Shown here in pieces: positions 1 to 9,954 of a stretch of DNA of 33,153 nucleotides (position 1 is the first letter of the stretch; the number at the start of each line of letters is the position of its first letter). The stretch spans positions 1-33,153 of the forward strand of contig CAITQC010000015.1 in assembly GCA_903894425.1 (NCBI GenBank). Direction: 5' to 3'. Under the pieces are notes generated by a model that had not been told where the DNA came from, made no database searches, and saw only the letters and a list, made by a program, of their open reading frames with translations. The stretch comes from an uncultured Actinomycetes bacterium (GTDB lineage Bacteria; Actinomycetota; Actinomycetes; Nanopelagicales; Nanopelagicaceae). A program made the translations under genes and the position numbers.

Positions 1-64
1 GAAGCTCTAGCTCTGGGAATCAATGCTGTTCGGCCTAAATAGTCCGATTCACAACAAGAGTGGA

Positions 65-93
65 ACTATAACCCGCGCCTGCATAAGGGTCAA
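65..93 (-). promoter_or_regulatory. Strong sigma70/HrdB-type promoter, TTGACC-N17-TATAGT, firing out of the window
   Basis: Minus-strand TTGACC (88-93) and TATAGT (65-70) are separated by exactly 17 nt, downstream of tyrS. Confidence 0.65.
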
Positions 94-133
94 ATCGGGA
101 TAGTTGGACTTTTATACAAATAGGAAATACCGT

Positions 134-161
134 GAATTACATTAGCCCGCTAGCGTAATTC
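134..161. repeat. Inverted repeat/hairpin downstream of tyrS
   Basis: GAATTAC-AT-TAGC-CC-GCTA-GC-GTAATTC; stem arms are complementary apart from a 2-nt internal mismatch. No U-tract. Confidence 0.5.
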
Positions 162-178
162 GCCCTCGGGGAAAGTGC

Positions 179-1444
179 CTAAATTAACTCCACTGCCGCT
201 AGATCTCGCTTACCTTTGCGTAAAATCGCATATTTGCCGCATAAAAAGTCAGATTTCGAGGGTGCAAAGTCTTCACCAGAGATCTTTTCATTATTGAGAT
301 ATGCGCCACCTTCTTTTACGATGCGGCGCGCAGCTGATTTTGAATCTACAACCCCAGTTGCTGATAAGAGATCAACCCACGTAGGGATTGGTTGATCTTT
401 GGAAACTGTTGTTCGTGGAAGCTCTGCAAGTGCACCGGCAAGTGTTTCTTCATCGAGTTCGTTGAGATCGCCTTGACCAAATAATGCACGAGCTGCAGCT
501 TCTACGCGAACTGTTGTTTGTTCTGAATGAACTAATGAAGTTAATTCGCGAGCAAGTGCACGATGAGCTTCACGTAAACCAGGATTAGCATTGTGTGCGA
601 TTTCTAACTCTGTAATTTCTTCATGTGATTTAAAGGAAAAGACCTTTAAAAAGTTAATGACATCTTTATCATCAGTATTTAACCAGTACTGAAAAAATGC
701 ATACGGTGAAGTCATTTCTGGATCTAGCCAAACTGATCCCCCGGAGGTTTTTCCAAACTTTGTACCGTCAGTTTTCGTTAAAAGTGGAACGGTTAAAGCA
801 TGACCACTGCCTTGTTCGACACGTCGTATTAAATCAAGACCTGCAACGATATTTCCCCACTGATCAGAACCACCTAATTGCAATGTGCAGTTATTGCGAC
901 GGTAGAGTTCGAGGAAATCATATGACTGCAACACTTGGTAGGAGAACTCTGTGTAAGAAATTCCACCAGCTTCAAGACGCGCTGCTACTGAGTCTTTAGA
1001 AAGCATTTGATTAACGCTGAAATGCTTACCTATGTCGCGTAAGAATTCGATTGCACTCAGTGGTGAAGTCCAGTCCAAGTTATTTACAACGACGGCCTTA
1101 TTTGGTGCAGCGTCAAAATCTAAAAATGCCGATACTTGTTTGCGAATTCGGTTAACCCAACCTTCAACGATTTCGCTGCTGTTAAGTGTGCGCTCTTCGT
1201 TTTTGCCGCTGGGATCTCCGACTAAGCCCGTAGCTCCACCAACTAAAGCAATGGGATTGTGCCCAGCCAATTGAAAACGGCGCAGAACAAGCAGTACGAC
1301 CAAGTTGCCTACGTGTAGTGATGGCGCAGTTGGATCGAAACCCACATAGAGAGTTATTGGTTTCTTGAGTGATTCAAGGAGAGCGGCTTCATCAGTTGAT
1401 TGCGCCAATAATCCGCGCCAACGTAGATCTTCTAGGAGGTTCAT
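179..1444 (-). CDS. tyrS: Tyrosyl-tRNA synthetase
   Basis: 421 aa; class I signature region YVGFDPTAPSLHVGN, KFGKTSGG motif and a C-terminal S4-like domain. Confidence 0.97.
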   Translation of the reverse strand: MNLLEDLRWRGLLAQSTDEAALLESLKKPITLYVGFDPTAPSLHVGNLVVLLVLRRFQLAGHNPIALVGGATGLVGDPSGKNEERTLNSSEIVEGWVNRIRKQVSAFLDFDAAPNKAVVVNNLDWTSPLSAIEFLRDIGKHFSVNQMLSKDSVAARLEAGGISYTEFSYQVLQSYDFLELYRRNNCTLQLGGSDQWGNIVAGLDLIRRVEQGSGHALTVPLLTKTDGTKFGKTSGGSVWLDPEMTSPYAFFQYWLNTDDKDVINFLKVFSFKSHEEITELEIAHNANPGLREAHRALARELTSLVHSEQTTVRVEAAARALFGQGDLNELDEETLAGALAELPRTTVSKDQPIPTWVDLLSATGVVDSKSAARRIVKEGGAYLNNEKISGEDFAPSKSDFLCGKYAILRKGKRDLAAVELI

Positions 1445-2868
1445 GCACCCATCATCTCTGAAAACGCCACCTGCTTGTCGGCTATTTTCTTTGCCTGCGA
1501 TTGTGTATTTGCTTGTGCAACTTTGATTTGTTGGGCCACTAATACCGGCGCGGTTCCACCTGATGTAGTCCGTGAGCTCAGTGCCCCTGCAACTGTTAGG
1601 ACTTCGCGCACTCCCCCATCTAGTGATGAATGAACAGCGGAAAATTCGAGATCGGTAAGTTGGTGAAGTTGCCGGCCAGAGCTTTCACATATCGAAACAC
1701 ATTTACCTGCCGCGTCATGCGCCGATGCGAATGGGATATTTTTACGAACTAAGTAATCAGCGATTTCAGTTGCTAATGAAAAACCCATTGGCGCAGCTAG
1801 TGCCATTTTTTCGCGATCAAAGTTAGTAGTGGCAACCATTCCAGTAACGGCTGGAAGAACTAACAACAAAGTGTCGATACTGTCAAATAAAGGTTCTTTG
1901 TCCTCTTGAAGATCGCGATTATACGCAAAGGGCAATCCTTTAAGCATCGTTAAAACAGAAACGAGATTTCCGATAAGTCGACCAGATTTTCCTCGTGCAA
2001 GTTCAGCCATATCGGGATTTTTCTTTTGAGGCATAATTGATGAGCCCGTCGAATATTCATCGGCAACTTGCGCCCAAGCAAATTCAGTTGATGCCCATAA
2101 AGTCCACTCTTCACCGATTCGTGAGAGGTGAACTCCGATTGTTGCAAAGATGAACAGAGCTTCTGCAACATAGTCACGATCGCTGACTGCATCAATACTG
2201 TTTGCAAATACTGAATCAAAGCCCAAATTCTTGGCGGTAAAAGCTGGATCTAATGGAAGAGATGAACCAGCTAATGCTCCAGCACCAAGTGAACTTACTG
2301 ATGCGCGTTTAAACCAATCGTTAATACGATCGAGGTCGCGTGAAAAAGCTTGTGCGTGTTTAGCAATTTCGTGAGCAAAAGAGACTGGTTGCGCATGCTG
2401 AATATGTGTAAAGCCTGGCGCACTGTCATTGATGTATTCGCTTGCTTTATCCAAAACCGCAGAGTTAAGTTGCGTGAGTAGAGATGCGATTTCGAGCATG
2501 TGATCGATTGTAAAAAGACGAAGATCGGTAGTTACTTGGTCATTTCTTGAACGGCCAGCACGGAGGGCTCCCCCAACGGCTCCGAGTTTTTGAGTTAATC
2601 CCCGTTCGAGGGCGCTGTGAACATCCTCATCGTTAGCCGCGGCCGTGAATGAGCCGTTATGAACTTCTACGGAGAGCTGTTTTAGCGCAGTGCGAATCGA
2701 GGCGGCATCATCTTTGCTGATGAGTGAACTGGATTCGAGCACAGAAAGATGGGCCATAGAGGAGCGAATGTCATAGGGCGCCAGCCGCCAATCGAAATGA
2801 ACGCTACGAGAGAGGGCAAAGACAGCATCGACCGGGTCTGCACTAAAGCGTCCGCCCCAAAGCGCCAT
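1441..2868 (-). CDS. argH: Argininosuccinate lyase
   Basis: 475 aa; GSSIMPQKKNPD signature; ATGA overlap with tyrS. Confidence 0.97.
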   Translation of the reverse strand: MALWGGRFSADPVDAVFALSRSVHFDWRLAPYDIRSSMAHLSVLESSSLISKDDAASIRTALKQLSVEVHNGSFTAAANDEDVHSALERGLTQKLGAVGGALRAGRSRNDQVTTDLRLFTIDHMLEIASLLTQLNSAVLDKASEYINDSAPGFTHIQHAQPVSFAHEIAKHAQAFSRDLDRINDWFKRASVSSLGAGALAGSSLPLDPAFTAKNLGFDSVFANSIDAVSDRDYVAEALFIFATIGVHLSRIGEEWTLWASTEFAWAQVADEYSTGSSIMPQKKNPDMAELARGKSGRLIGNLVSVLTMLKGLPFAYNRDLQEDKEPLFDSIDTLLLVLPAVTGMVATTNFDREKMALAAPMGFSLATEIADYLVRKNIPFASAHDAAGKCVSICESSGRQLHQLTDLEFSAVHSSLDGGVREVLTVAGALSSRTTSGGTAPVLVAQQIKVAQANTQSQAKKIADKQVAFSEMMGA

Positions 2869-3354
2869 CTACTTTCTCCCATTCTTTGTTGCCGCGTATG
2901 CCAGCAATTCTTTCGCTAATTGCGCTCCACCGGTGGCTTTCTTGGATACAAGGATAATCGTGTCGTCGCCAGCGATGGTTCCAATTACCCCGGTCAGATT
3001 GGCATGGTCAAGTGAGCTGGCAACAAATTGAGCCGCACCCGGTGGGGTATGAATCACTGCCAGATTCGCACTGTGATCAATGGAGAGAATCAACTTCGAG
3101 GGAACGGGGTTGATTCGCGATAAGGCATCGTCGGAGGAATCGCTAATTTGATAGATCGATTCGCCATTTTTTCCACGTGCACGAACAGCGCCAATCTCCT
3201 CTAAGTCGCGACTGGCAGTTGCTTGCGTAACTTGATATCCGTTTTTCTTAAGCGCCTTCACTAAGTCAGATTGCGAATGAATAACACCAGATTGAATAAG
3301 TGCAATTGCCTTTGCTCGGCGTGCCGAAAGATTGGTTGTATTACTTGTCATCAC
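2869..3354 (-). CDS. argR: Arginine repressor
   Basis: 161 aa; N-terminal winged helix (VTQATASRDLEEIGAVR) and C-terminal GTIAGDDTIILV; embedded in the arg operon. Confidence 0.95.
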   Translation of the reverse strand: MMTSNTTNLSARRAKAIALIQSGVIHSQSDLVKALKKNGYQVTQATASRDLEEIGAVRARGKNGESIYQISDSSDDALSRINPVPSKLILSIDHSANLAVIHTPPGAAQFVASSLDHANLTGVIGTIAGDDTIILVSKKATGGAQLAKELLAYAATKNGRK

Positions 3355-4510
3355 TAAGCACCTTTCGTAAAACTGATATGAACTTCTTGATTTGGGCCGG
3401 GCTTACAGTCAGCGCAGGTGCAATACGAATAGTTGAAGCATTGGCTGCATTAACTAGAACACCAGCATCCATCATCAATTTGGCAATATCGCTGGCATTG
3501 TTCTTATCAAGTTCGATGCCTATTAGAAGTCCTGCACCACGCACCTCTTTGACCCCAGGAATCAATGCGATATCAGTTAATAGGTTTTCATGATGTATTA
3601 CAGCTTTTTTCATTAACTTCTCTTTTTCAATTACAGATACCGCCGCTAAACCCGCAGCCGTTGTTACGGGATTGCCACCAAAAGTTGAACCATGATCACC
3701 TGGTTGAAATAAAGTTGCTGCATTACCAAGTGCAATCATTGCACCTAGTGGTAATCCACCACCTAAACCTTTTGCAACTGTGATCACATCGGGCTTGATC
3801 CCAGAGTATTCATATCCAAACCAATCACCGGTACGGCCCATACCTGTTTGTACGGCATCGATTACAAGAAGTGCACCATGTTTGTCGCAGAGCTCACGCA
3901 CAGCAGCCAAGTAATCAGTTGGCGGAATTATGACTCCGGCTTCACCCATGATCGGTTCAAGAATTACCATCGCTGTCTTTCTGTTTATTGCACGGCGCAT
4001 AGCATCGATGTCACCAAATGCAACATGTTTGACTCCTTTAAGTAAAGGGAGGAAGGGCTCGCGTTTTGCAGGTTGGCCCGTCATCGAAAGAGCTCCTATG
4101 GTCCGGCCATGAAACGCACCCTGGGCAGCGATTACACGGTTACGTCCGCTACGGCGAGAGAGTTTGAGCGCAGCTTCATTGGCTTCAGCACCTGATTGAC
4201 AGAAAAATACTCGTGCAGTTTTATCGCCAGTCATTGCTATCAATTTACTTGCAAGAGCCAAAGCATTTGGGTGCGCGTAGAAGTTGCTGACGTGGCCCAA
4301 CTGAGCGATCTGTTTACTTACTGCTTTGACTATTGCCGGGTGAGCATGACCTAAAACATTAGTAGCTATGCCGCCCAGGAAATCTAGATACTGCTTGCCA
4401 TCAGCATCTGTTACAACTAGGCCTTTTCCTTTAACCAAGGCTAAAGCGGGAATTCCGTAGTTATTTTGCGTTGTCTGCTGCCAAGTTTTAATGTAATCGA
4501 CGTTTTTCAT
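3341..4510 (-). CDS. argD: Acetylornithine aminotransferase
   Basis: 389 aa class III aminotransferase; FLGGIATNVLGHAHP, TVAKGLGGGLPLGA. Confidence 0.95.
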   Translation of the reverse strand: MKNVDYIKTWQQTTQNNYGIPALALVKGKGLVVTDADGKQYLDFLGGIATNVLGHAHPAIVKAVSKQIAQLGHVSNFYAHPNALALASKLIAMTGDKTARVFFCQSGAEANEAALKLSRRSGRNRVIAAQGAFHGRTIGALSMTGQPAKREPFLPLLKGVKHVAFGDIDAMRRAINRKTAMVILEPIMGEAGVIIPPTDYLAAVRELCDKHGALLVIDAVQTGMGRTGDWFGYEYSGIKPDVITVAKGLGGGLPLGAMIALGNAATLFQPGDHGSTFGGNPVTTAAGLAAVSVIEKEKLMKKAVIHHENLLTDIALIPGVKEVRGAGLLIGIELDKNNASDIAKLMMDAGVLVNAANASTIRIAPALTVSPAQIKKFISVLRKVLSDDK

Positions 4511-5292
4511 GCAACCACCAACGTTCCACCTTTTCCTAGAAGAGCTTGAGCAAAACTATCTGGTTCCGTCCCATCGATTATTCGTACTGCCTTGGCCCCT
4601 GCTGCAATTGCATCTAATGCAGCCTGAACTTTTGGTGCCATACCTTGCGCAAATGTTGATTTCAAGGATGCGAGTTCTCCTGCACTTATGACATCGATGA
4701 GTGAATCAATCTCTGGCCAATTACGATAAATCCCTGCAACATCAGTCATGATGATTAATGAAGAAGCATCGACTGCGCCAGCGATAGCTGCGGCAGCTAA
4801 GTCGGCATTGACATTTAATCCATGAGTTGAATTTTGATCAGCACTTATCGGTGCGACAACAGGAACAACTCCTGATTCAAGCAGAGCATTGATTTGTGAG
4901 ACATCTACTGCGACAACATCACCTACTTGACCAAGATCGGCGCTCGTGCCATCTACAAGGGAGCTCTTTCTTGTTGAAACTAAAGTTGGAAGTTCGCGGC
5001 CTGAGATTGCTTGTGCTTTGATACCGCTGTTGTTAAGCGTTTGTGCAACTGCCGGTCCTACTTCGCGCGCTAAAACCTGTTCGACTACATCAAAAATTTG
5101 CGCAGTTGTATAACGGAAACCGCCGACGAATGAGCTTTGGATCCCCTTAGCTTTTAAAGCGGCATCGATCTGTGGGCCACCGCCGTGGACTACAACCACA
5201 GATTCTCCAGTTGTTTGTACCGCAGCAATGGCTTTAGCAAAAGCACCGTTTTCATCATTCATGGCATGCCCACCGAATTTCACAACAATCAT
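4507..5292 (-). CDS. argB: Acetylglutamate kinase
   Basis: 261 aa; VVVHGGGPQI and amino-acid kinase fold motifs; ATGA overlap with argD. Confidence 0.95.
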   Translation of the reverse strand: MIVVKFGGHAMNDENGAFAKAIAAVQTTGESVVVVHGGGPQIDAALKAKGIQSSFVGGFRYTTAQIFDVVEQVLAREVGPAVAQTLNNSGIKAQAISGRELPTLVSTRKSSLVDGTSADLGQVGDVVAVDVSQINALLESGVVPVVAPISADQNSTHGLNVNADLAAAAIAGAVDASSLIIMTDVAGIYRNWPEIDSLIDVISAGELASLKSTFAQGMAPKVQAALDAIAAGAKAVRIIDGTEPDSFAQALLGKGGTLVVA

Positions 5293-6431
5293 GTTGAGTA
5301 TGCCGAGTTCTCGTGGACATAATCATGACTCAAATCATTTGTCATAACCGTTGCACTTTCATGACCAACTTTTAAGTCAATGACAATTTCGACTAGCCGA
5401 TCAGAGAAGTCGACCTGTGATTTATCAACATCCGGCGCGCTGTTGGTACAGACCTGGATGCCGTTAAGACAAACATCAATAGCTAGCGGCTCCATATGCG
5501 CATCTGCAGTACCAACGGCGGCAAGTACTCTGCCCCAGTTGGGATCGCCTCCAAAAATCGCCGCCTTGAGAAGATTATTGCGCGCACATGCCCGTGCTAT
5601 TGCAACAGCATCCTTTTCAGTAACTGCATTCTTTACCGTGATAGCAACAGATTTAGTAGAACCTTCAGCATCTGCAATTAACTGCTGCGCTAGAGATCCA
5701 CAAACCTGCATCAAGGTCTTCTCTAAATCTTGGTCAGATATCTGCACACCAGATGCACCTGAGGCCATGAATACGACGGTGTCATTAGTTGATGTGCAGC
5801 CATCAGAATCAATACGGTTGTAAGTGCGATCAGTAACTGTAGAAAAGATGCTGGCTGCATTTTCGCTGACCGCTGCATCTGTCATTACTACTGACAACAT
5901 TGTTGCAAGTGCTGGCGCTAACATTCCCGCACCTTTTGCAATGCCGGCAAAGTTCACAGAACCTAACGAAGCCTGGGCGATTTTTGGAACCGAGTCCGTC
6001 GTCATAATCGCCCGCGCACAATCATCCAATGAATCAGCATGAAGGTTAGAAGCAATTGTCTCGAGTCCGGTTATGATTTTTTGCATGGGCAGTAATTCAC
6101 CGATCAGACCCGTAGAACAAACTACAACTTCACCTGCGGAGATATTTAATAGGTCGCCTACTACTTCGGCGGTTTTATGAGTGTCTGCAAAACCCTGTGG
6201 CCCGGTACATGCATTTGCACCACCAGAGTTCAAAACAACTGCACGAACGATCTCTTCCTTAACTACCTGCTTGCTCCAGATCACAGGAGCTGCAACAACT
6301 TTGTTAGAAGTAAATACAGCAGTGCCGAAAAATGACGGCCCAGCGTTAGAAATCACAGTTAAATCCAGTGCGCCTGTGCTTTTAAGCCCTGCAGCATATG
6401 CAGAGCCAGTAAAACCTAAAGGTAGTTTCAT
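5289..6431 (-). CDS. argJ: Bifunctional glutamate N-acetyltransferase/ornithine acetyltransferase
   Basis: 380 aa; KGAGMLAPALATML autoprocessing-type motif and GGDPNWGRVLAAVG. Confidence 0.96.
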   Translation of the reverse strand: MKLPLGFTGSAYAAGLKSTGALDLTVISNAGPSFFGTAVFTSNKVVAAPVIWSKQVVKEEIVRAVVLNSGGANACTGPQGFADTHKTAEVVGDLLNISAGEVVVCSTGLIGELLPMQKIITGLETIASNLHADSLDDCARAIMTTDSVPKIAQASLGSVNFAGIAKGAGMLAPALATMLSVVMTDAAVSENAASIFSTVTDRTYNRIDSDGCTSTNDTVVFMASGASGVQISDQDLEKTLMQVCGSLAQQLIADAEGSTKSVAITVKNAVTEKDAVAIARACARNNLLKAAIFGGDPNWGRVLAAVGTADAHMEPLAIDVCLNGIQVCTNSAPDVDKSQVDFSDRLVEIVIDLKVGHESATVMTNDLSHDYVHENSAYST

Positions 6432-7450
6432 ACCCCTAATCCATCATTTGATAGTCCAGAGCCCTCGTGAAAACCAGTGATGATATTTGCATTTTGGATC
6501 GCTTGGCTGGCAGCGCCTTTACCCAAGTTATCGATTGCCACACTAATAACCAGGCGATTTGAATGCGAATCAACAGCAACTTGAATCTGCACTTTATTAG
6601 AACCTGTAACCGATCCAGTCTTTGGCATCTGCCCCATGGGAAGCACATCGACGAAATATTCGTCGGCATAAGCTTGCACGAAAGCAGAATGCACTTGTTC
6701 GGTTGTCATTGATTTAACTAATTTTGCAGTAATAGTTGCAAGTATTCCCCTTGGCATAGGCGCAAGAATTGGGGTAAAAGAGATTGATACTGGCTTGCCC
6801 GCGACTGCAGAAAGCGATTGCTCAATTTCAGGAGTGTGCTGATGTGCTCCCCCGAATTTATACGATGTAAGTGAGCCCATGACTTCGCTAGCAATAAGAT
6901 TTATCTTTGCGCTGCGACCGGCACCTGTAGTACCGGATGCTGCAACGACTACTACGTCGCTGACATCTATGAAATCAACGGCAGGTGAACAACCAAGTGC
7001 GATCGCTGTTGCATAACAGCCAGGATTTGCCACTCTTGTTTGCTGCGCTATTGCTTTGCGCGCACCAGCTGAAAGCTCTGGTAAACCATAAACCCAGGAG
7101 CCTGCATGGGTTCCGCCATAATATTTTTGCCACTGCGCCGGGTTCTCTAATCTGTAATCTGCACCCAGATCAACGATCTTTGCCGAGCTAGGAATATTTT
7201 CGATTATTGCTGCAGATTCTCCATGAGGTAATGCGATGAAGACCAGCTCGATATCTGAAAAATCAATCTCCGTAACAGCTGCAAACTTGTCACCGTTATG
7301 AGTGGTTAAGTGTGGGTGAACCGATGTTATTAGCTCGCCGGCGTTGGAATACGCGCTGATAGCTGTGACTTCAAAATGAGGATGAACCGCTAACAAACGA
7401 AGGAGTTCTCCCCCGGCATAGCCACTTGCTCCGATAACCGCTGTTTTCAT
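6428..7450 (-). CDS. argC: N-acetyl-gamma-glutamyl-phosphate reductase
   Basis: 340 aa; GASGYAGGELLRLL and VANPGCYATA. Confidence 0.97.
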   Translation of the reverse strand: MKTAVIGASGYAGGELLRLLAVHPHFEVTAISAYSNAGELITSVHPHLTTHNGDKFAAVTEIDFSDIELVFIALPHGESAAIIENIPSSAKIVDLGADYRLENPAQWQKYYGGTHAGSWVYGLPELSAGARKAIAQQTRVANPGCYATAIALGCSPAVDFIDVSDVVVVAASGTTGAGRSAKINLIASEVMGSLTSYKFGGAHQHTPEIEQSLSAVAGKPVSISFTPILAPMPRGILATITAKLVKSMTTEQVHSAFVQAYADEYFVDVLPMGQMPKTGSVTGSNKVQIQVAVDSHSNRLVISVAIDNLGKGAASQAIQNANIITGFHEGSGLSNDGLGV

Positions 7451-7456
7451 GGAACA

Positions 7457-7485
7457 AGCATAAAGGTCAATCGATATTTATGCAA
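7457..7485 (-). promoter_or_regulatory. argC promoter, TTGCAT-N17-TATGCT
   Basis: -35 TTGCAT at 7480-7485, 17-nt spacer, -10 TATGCT at 7457-7462, then 6 nt to the argC ATG. Confidence 0.6.
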
Positions 7486-7503
7486 ACACCTGCATATTTA
7501 TGC
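7473..7503 (-). promoter_or_regulatory. Tandem ARG-box-like ArgR operator
   Basis: Two copies of ATATTTATGC (7474-7483 and 7494-7503) offset by 20 bp; the second is the near-palindrome GCATA-TT-TATGC. Located immediately upstream of argC. Confidence 0.7.
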
Positions 7504-9954
7504 GGTACGGAGTACGGCTCCGCACTTTGTGGCTGCAACTGATGTCGCCGCCTCGCGCATGGCAGAGACCTCATCACCAGTAAGCGTTCGATCGGGGGCC
7601 CGGAATACAAGAGAGAAAGCTAGAGAGATCTTGCCATCGCCGATCTTGTCGTAGCGATCAAAGAGAGTGATTGACTCAAGCAAGGCCCCTGCCCCTTCGC
7701 GTAGTGCAGCTTCAACATCATGTGCAGAAACATCTGCATTAACTATTAATGCAACATCTTGTAATGCAGCTGGCATGGTTCCAACGGTAGTTGGACGTAC
7801 CAACGCGGATTCGGCGAGTGCGCTCAACCCAACGGCAAAGGCAACACTTCGTTCGGGTAATCCATATTTAGCGATGATTCGTGGGTGAAGTTCACCAGCA
7901 TGGGCCACGGCCTTGCCATTGACAATTAATTCAGCGCAACGACCGGGATGCCAAGGAGCAAAGTCAGAGCGCTTGATGCTCCATTCAAGATTGCAGAGGG
8001 CAAGAATGTCGTGCGCATACTCAATGGCATCATGCCATGTGTATGCACGGGCTTTTCCTTGCCAGTTTTCATTCTCAATCTTTCCTACGAGCAAGCCCGC
8101 TACGTGATAAGCCTGTGGTGGTACAGAGACAAAGATTTGATCGATAATCTTTTGATCCGGTCGCTTTGAAAGATCTGGAGAAATGGCAGGAACTAATTTC
8201 TGAGAACTTCGAAAGATTGAACCCATCTCAAAGATTGCGAAATCTTTTGCTCCACGGCTGATATTGCGCTGGGCAACTTCAATCAAACCTGGAACCAAAT
8301 GCACCCGCATAAGTGGAAACTCTTCAGACATTGGATTGGCGATTGTGTATGTAGCTGCACGTTCGCCGAGGAAACCCATGGAATCGATAGTCTCTTGGTT
8401 GGTAAATGGGAATGTTTGAACTTCAGCTAAACCTCGACTTGCCAACATTGTGGCAACTGCTCTGCGACGCTTTTGTGTAGGAGTTAAAGATGCGTGCAGT
8501 GGACGGGGCGGCAAGATAGATGGAATCTTGTCGTATCCAAGCATGCGGGCTACTTCTTCAGTGAAATCTGCTGCGGTCAGTAAATCAGAGCGCCATGATG
8601 GAGGATCAATGGCCCAAGTTTTTTCATCTACGTCACAACCAATGAGACGAAGAATGCGAGCAACTTCTGAACTGGATACATCAAAGCCAAGAATTTTAGA
8701 GATGTAGGTTGGATCGATCGTTACAACAGGGGCGTAAACAGGCTCTCCTGCAACAACCGTTGCCACATGTTGGGCTGAACTATTTTCAGTAAGCAATTGA
8801 ACAAAACGTGCTGATGCGAACTGAGCTAGTGATGGATCAACACTGCGCTCGAGACGACGAGATGCTTCAGATGAAAGTTTATGGCGACGTGAATTTTTTG
8901 CGATACAGATAGGTTCGAATCGAACTGCTTCAAGGGCGATATCTGTTGTGCTTGCAGTAATTTCAGAGGAGAGCCCGCCCATTGTTCCGGCAAGTGCTAA
9001 TGGCGCTTCATCGTCACAGACCATCAAATCATCTGGATCTAATTGACGAATTTGGCCATCTAAAGTTGTAAATGGCTGCGCTTTTTCTGCGCGCTTAACT
9101 GTTAAGCCACCCCTAATTTTAGATTTATCAAATGCATGAAGCGGCTGGCCCAGTTCCAGCATTACATAGTTTGTAACATCGACAACGAGTGAAATCGAGC
9201 GCATCCCCATTTTCTCGATACGTCGACGCATCCATAAAGGCGTTGTGGCCTTTGGATCAAAGTTTGAGAGTGTGCGAAGGTAGAAGACCGATGCCGTAGA
9301 GGAATCGGCGATACGGGCGCTAACGCCTTGACCCGTTTCTTTAAACTCTAAATTTCTAAGCGCATCTACAGGATCTGTAAATTTCAATCCAAGTGATCCC
9401 GCGACTTCACGTGCGATTCCGCGGATACTAAGTGCATAACCACGATCAGGATTAACAGCTACATCAAAGACAACATCGTTAATTTGTAATCCTTGGATGG
9501 CATCATCACCGATTTTTGCATCTGCTTCGGAAAAGACCATGATGCCCGCATGTTCATCGCTAATACCAAGTTCGCGGGCAGAGCAAATCATTCCATTGGA
9601 TACCTTGCCATAAGTTTCACGGGCACTAATTGCAAAATTACCAGGAAGAACAGCCCCTGGAAGTGCCGCGACAATGAGATCTCCTACTGCAAAATTAGTC
9701 GCACCACAGATGACATAACGTATTTCCTTTTCACCGCAATCAAGTCCAACATAGCGAATTGGTTTCTTGTGTTCGGTGAGCTCTTCAATTGAGAGAACCT
9801 TCGCAAACTTCAGTGGGCCAGTTAAATCTGAGCCCTGGTAGATGATTTCTTCTACTTCAAAGCCGACTCGGATTAATCCATCAGAGATTTGATCGGCAGT
9901 AATAGTTGTAGGGATATCTACAAACTCTTTAATCCACGATAACGGAGCGCGCAT
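7498..9954 (-). CDS. pheT: Phenylalanyl-tRNA synthetase beta subunit
   Basis: 818 aa with tRNA-binding, B3/B4, B5 and FDX-ACB-like regions; adjacent to pheS. Confidence 0.97.
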   Translation of the reverse strand: MRAPLSWIKEFVDIPTTITADQISDGLIRVGFEVEEIIYQGSDLTGPLKFAKVLSIEELTEHKKPIRYVGLDCGEKEIRYVICGATNFAVGDLIVAALPGAVLPGNFAISARETYGKVSNGMICSARELGISDEHAGIMVFSEADAKIGDDAIQGLQINDVVFDVAVNPDRGYALSIRGIAREVAGSLGLKFTDPVDALRNLEFKETGQGVSARIADSSTASVFYLRTLSNFDPKATTPLWMRRRIEKMGMRSISLVVDVTNYVMLELGQPLHAFDKSKIRGGLTVKRAEKAQPFTTLDGQIRQLDPDDLMVCDDEAPLALAGTMGGLSSEITASTTDIALEAVRFEPICIAKNSRRHKLSSEASRRLERSVDPSLAQFASARFVQLLTENSSAQHVATVVAGEPVYAPVVTIDPTYISKILGFDVSSSEVARILRLIGCDVDEKTWAIDPPSWRSDLLTAADFTEEVARMLGYDKIPSILPPRPLHASLTPTQKRRRAVATMLASRGLAEVQTFPFTNQETIDSMGFLGERAATYTIANPMSEEFPLMRVHLVPGLIEVAQRNISRGAKDFAIFEMGSIFRSSQKLVPAISPDLSKRPDQKIIDQIFVSVPPQAYHVAGLLVGKIENENWQGKARAYTWHDAIEYAHDILALCNLEWSIKRSDFAPWHPGRCAELIVNGKAVAHAGELHPRIIAKYGLPERSVAFAVGLSALAESALVRPTTVGTMPAALQDVALIVNADVSAHDVEAALREGAGALLESITLFDRYDKIGDGKISLAFSLVFRAPDRTLTGDEVSAMREAATSVAATKCGAVLRTA

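Noticed and set aside
134-161. Intrinsic terminator for tyrS
   Set aside because: Hairpin is real but has no U-tract on either strand; kept only as a repeat.
1-178. Possible tRNA or rRNA fragment at the left edge
   Set aside because: No cloverleaf or recognisable rRNA sequence; only a promoter and a hairpin could be supported.
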